Both the position numbers and the translations under genes were made by a program. A DNA stretch of 7,946 nucleotides from JBDTZF01 sp040005265. GTDB taxonomy: Bacteria > Verrucomicrobiota > Verrucomicrobiia > Chthoniobacterales > UBA10450. Shown here piece after piece: positions 6,816-7,946 of the stretch. The stretch covers positions 1-7,946 of the forward strand of contig JBDTZF010000119.1 of assembly GCA_040005265.1 (NCBI GenBank). The letters are read 5' to 3'. A model generated the notes under the pieces. The model searched no databases, was not told where the DNA came from, and saw only the letters and a program-made list of their open reading frames with translations. Positions within the stretch are counted from its first letter, which is position 1. The number at the start of each line of letters is the position of its first letter.

Positions 6816-6843
6816 AACTTCTCAACCCTCTCAACGACTCAAC
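6813..6843. repeat. Right tandem array: four CTCAAC hexamers, 8-9 nt period
   Basis: On the plus strand CTCAAC occurs at 6813, 6821, 6830 and 6838, separated by TT, CCT and GA. It is the reverse complement of the hexamer at 6385-6414, with the same copy number of four but diverged spacers. It overlaps the 3' end of glf, including its TGA stop at 6831-6833, and reaches the ribosome-binding region of the S23-family gene. Confidence 0.9.
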
Positions 6844-7946
6844 TCTCTTTGCAGTCGCTCAAATTCAGCAAGCGCCATTCCGACTACCTGGTCCATGTTG
6901 TAATAGCGATAGGTGGCAAGGCGGCCGACGAAACTTACATTTTTCTCGTCATCAGCGCGCGCGGCGTATTTTGAATACAATGCTTTCGCGTCGGGAGCGG
7001 GGATTGGATAATACGGCTCGCGGCCGGGGCCGAAATCCTGGGGGTATTCGCGCACAATCGTTGTCGATCCTATTTTTTGTCCCGTGGCGTGTTTGATCTC
7101 GACGATCCGCGTGTAGTCGTGGTCGTTCGGATAGTTTATCTGCATGACAGGTTGAAAAAATTCCTGCGCCAGAGTCTCCGGCTCGAACCGAATTGAACGA
7201 TACGGCAAACGGCCAAAGCAATGATCGTAGTATTCGTCGATCGGTCCGGTAAAAACGAGATGCTTGAATTCCACCTGGTCGCGCGCGTCACGGAAATCGG
7301 TGTTGAGGCGGATGTCGATCCTCGGATGATCGAGCATTCGCTCAAACATCTTGGTGTAGCCGTCGCGCGGCAACGCCTGGAAATTCTCGGACAAATATCG
7401 ATCGTCGCGATTGGTGCGGATCGGGATGCGTCCGCAAACGCTCGGATCGAGGTCCTTCGCGTCGCGCTGCCATTGTTTGCGCGTGTAATTCTTGAAAAAC
7501 ATTTCGTACAACTCCCAGCCCACCTGCGAGACAATTACTTCCTCGGAGTTTTTCGGATTGTCGATCTTCACCCGCCACTTGGTGAGCTGCTCCTCCATCT
7601 CGTCGCTTGTCGATGGCTTGCCGATGAATTGCTCGAACGTGTTTAAGTTTATCGGAAATTGCCAAAAACGTCCGTGCGTCCAGGAAAGGATCTTATAATC
7701 CACCGGGTGCCATTCGGTAAATTGGCTCAGGTAATCGATGATGCGCTGCGAGTTGGTGCGAAAATAGTGCGGACCATAATTATGCACGAGCACGCCCGCT
7801 TCATCGTGATGGTCGTAGGCGTTGCCTGCGATATGATTGCGTCGTTCGACCAGGAGACAAGTCTTGCCTAGCTGGCTTGCAATCCTTTCCGCTAACACTG
7901 CGCCGGCGAAGCCTGCGCCGACGATCAAGAAATCAAATTTCTCCAC
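6831..7946 (-). CDS. glf: UDP-galactopyranose mutase
   Basis: This FAD-dependent cytoplasmic enzyme interconverts UDP-galactopyranose and UDP-galactofuranose, the donor for Galf-containing surface glycans. The 371-residue protein has an N-terminal dinucleotide-binding loop (VGAGFAG, residues 9-15) and the family motifs in order: YTRKQW (154-159), IPIRTNRDDRY (174-184), DYTR with Arg280, EPYYPI (310-315) and GRLATYRYYNMD (341-352). These match the substrate-contacting Trp, Arg and Tyr residues of characterised bacterial enzymes at nearly the same numbering, so it should be active. The length is normal for the family. The start taken is the GTG that forms the last three bases of the window, so no ribosome-binding site is visible and the true start could lie a few codons further out. 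The last codons (ELSR and stop) fall inside the GTTGAG-type repeat array at 6813-6843, so the native C-terminus may have been slightly altered by insertion. It is the first gene of the visible operon. Confidence 0.96.
   Translation of the reverse strand: MEKFDFLIVGAGFAGAVLAERIASQLGKTCLLVERRNHIAGNAYDHHDEAGVLVHNYGPHYFRTNSQRIIDYLSQFTEWHPVDYKILSWTHGRFWQFPINLNTFEQFIGKPSTSDEMEEQLTKWRVKIDNPKNSEEVIVSQVGWELYEMFFKNYTRKQWQRDAKDLDPSVCGRIPIRTNRDDRYLSENFQALPRDGYTKMFERMLDHPRIDIRLNTDFRDARDQVEFKHLVFTGPIDEYYDHCFGRLPYRSIRFEPETLAQEFFQPVMQINYPNDHDYTRIVEIKHATGQKIGSTTIVREYPQDFGPGREPYYPIPAPDAKALYSKYAARADDEKNVSFVGRLATYRYYNMDQVVGMALAEFERLQRELSR

Larger units (their letters stand above)
6385..6843 (-). mobile_element. 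Candidate repeat-bounded S23-gene cassette (about 459 bp)
   Basis: The S23-family gene and its two inverted hexamer arrays form one unit: 4 x GTTGAG, the gene, then 4 x CTCAAC as read on the plus strand. The unit contains no gene foreign to the arrays, and it interrupts an otherwise coherent polysaccharide operon. It encodes no transposase or recombinase, so any movement would need help from elsewhere. I see no clear target-site duplication: the bases outside the two ends (GGAAG at the left, TCTCT at the right) do not match. The boundaries are defined by the outermost hexamers only. The cassette reading is an inference. The alternative is that the arrays are RNA-level regulatory structures that grew locally around a resident gene. 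Confidence 0.42.

Noticed and set aside
6385..6843. Diversity-generating retroelement around an Avd-like protein
   Set aside because: The S23 protein shares the Avd fold, but there is no reverse transcriptase, no template/variable repeat pair and no lectin-type target gene in the window.
6418..6903. Plus-strand open frame of 161 codons across the S23 gene
   Set aside because: It is the complement of the S23 gene and the glf end, with a low-complexity Ser-rich composition; the minus-strand reading matches a known family.
7221..7646. Plus-strand open frame of 141 codons
   Set aside because: It is antisense to glf, whose catalytic motifs are intact through this region, and shows no domain of its own.

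Overview
The window carries one continuous block of seven genes, all on the minus strand and closely packed, so transcription runs from the right edge (7946) to the left edge (1). The content is a cell-surface polysaccharide locus (O-antigen, capsule or exopolysaccharide type). In transcription order it holds UDP-galactopyranose mutase (glf), a small S23/IVP-family four-helix-bundle protein, a secreted right-handed parallel beta-helix protein, a Wzx-like flippase, a class I SAM methyltransferase, a family-4 glycosyltransferase and a second SAM methyltransferase. A further gene may begin at the extreme left edge.

The genes fit one pathway. Glf supplies UDP-galactofuranose, the glycosyltransferase builds the lipid-linked unit, the methyltransferases probably modify sugars or the chain end, and the flippase moves the unit across the inner membrane. 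The beta-helix protein is exported and may act on the finished glycan. No polymerase, ligase, initiating transferase or length regulator is visible, so this is part of a larger cluster. Most junctions are short (2, 16 and 24 nt), which suggests an operon. The longest gap is 137 nt, before the last methyltransferase.

The one structure that the polysaccharide pathway does not explain lies at 6385-6843. There the S23-type gene is bracketed by two short tandem arrays in inverted orientation: four GTTGAG hexamers on one side and four CTCAAC hexamers on the other, both with a period of about 8 nt. The arrays run into the adjoining genes. The right array encodes the last codons and stop of glf and gives the S23 gene its ribosome-binding site. 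The left array ends 5 nt before the start codon of the beta-helix gene. This looks like a small (about 460 bp) repeat-bounded cassette dropped into the operon. It is the best candidate here for something poorly described.

Organism: a bacterium of moderate GC content, presumably with a Gram-negative type envelope. The gene styles (DUF1565-like beta-helix protein, stand-alone S23 protein, weak Shine-Dalgarno signals at several starts) would suit a soil Verrucomicrobiota or related PVC-group bacterium. That is an impression only, because no phylogenetic marker is present.
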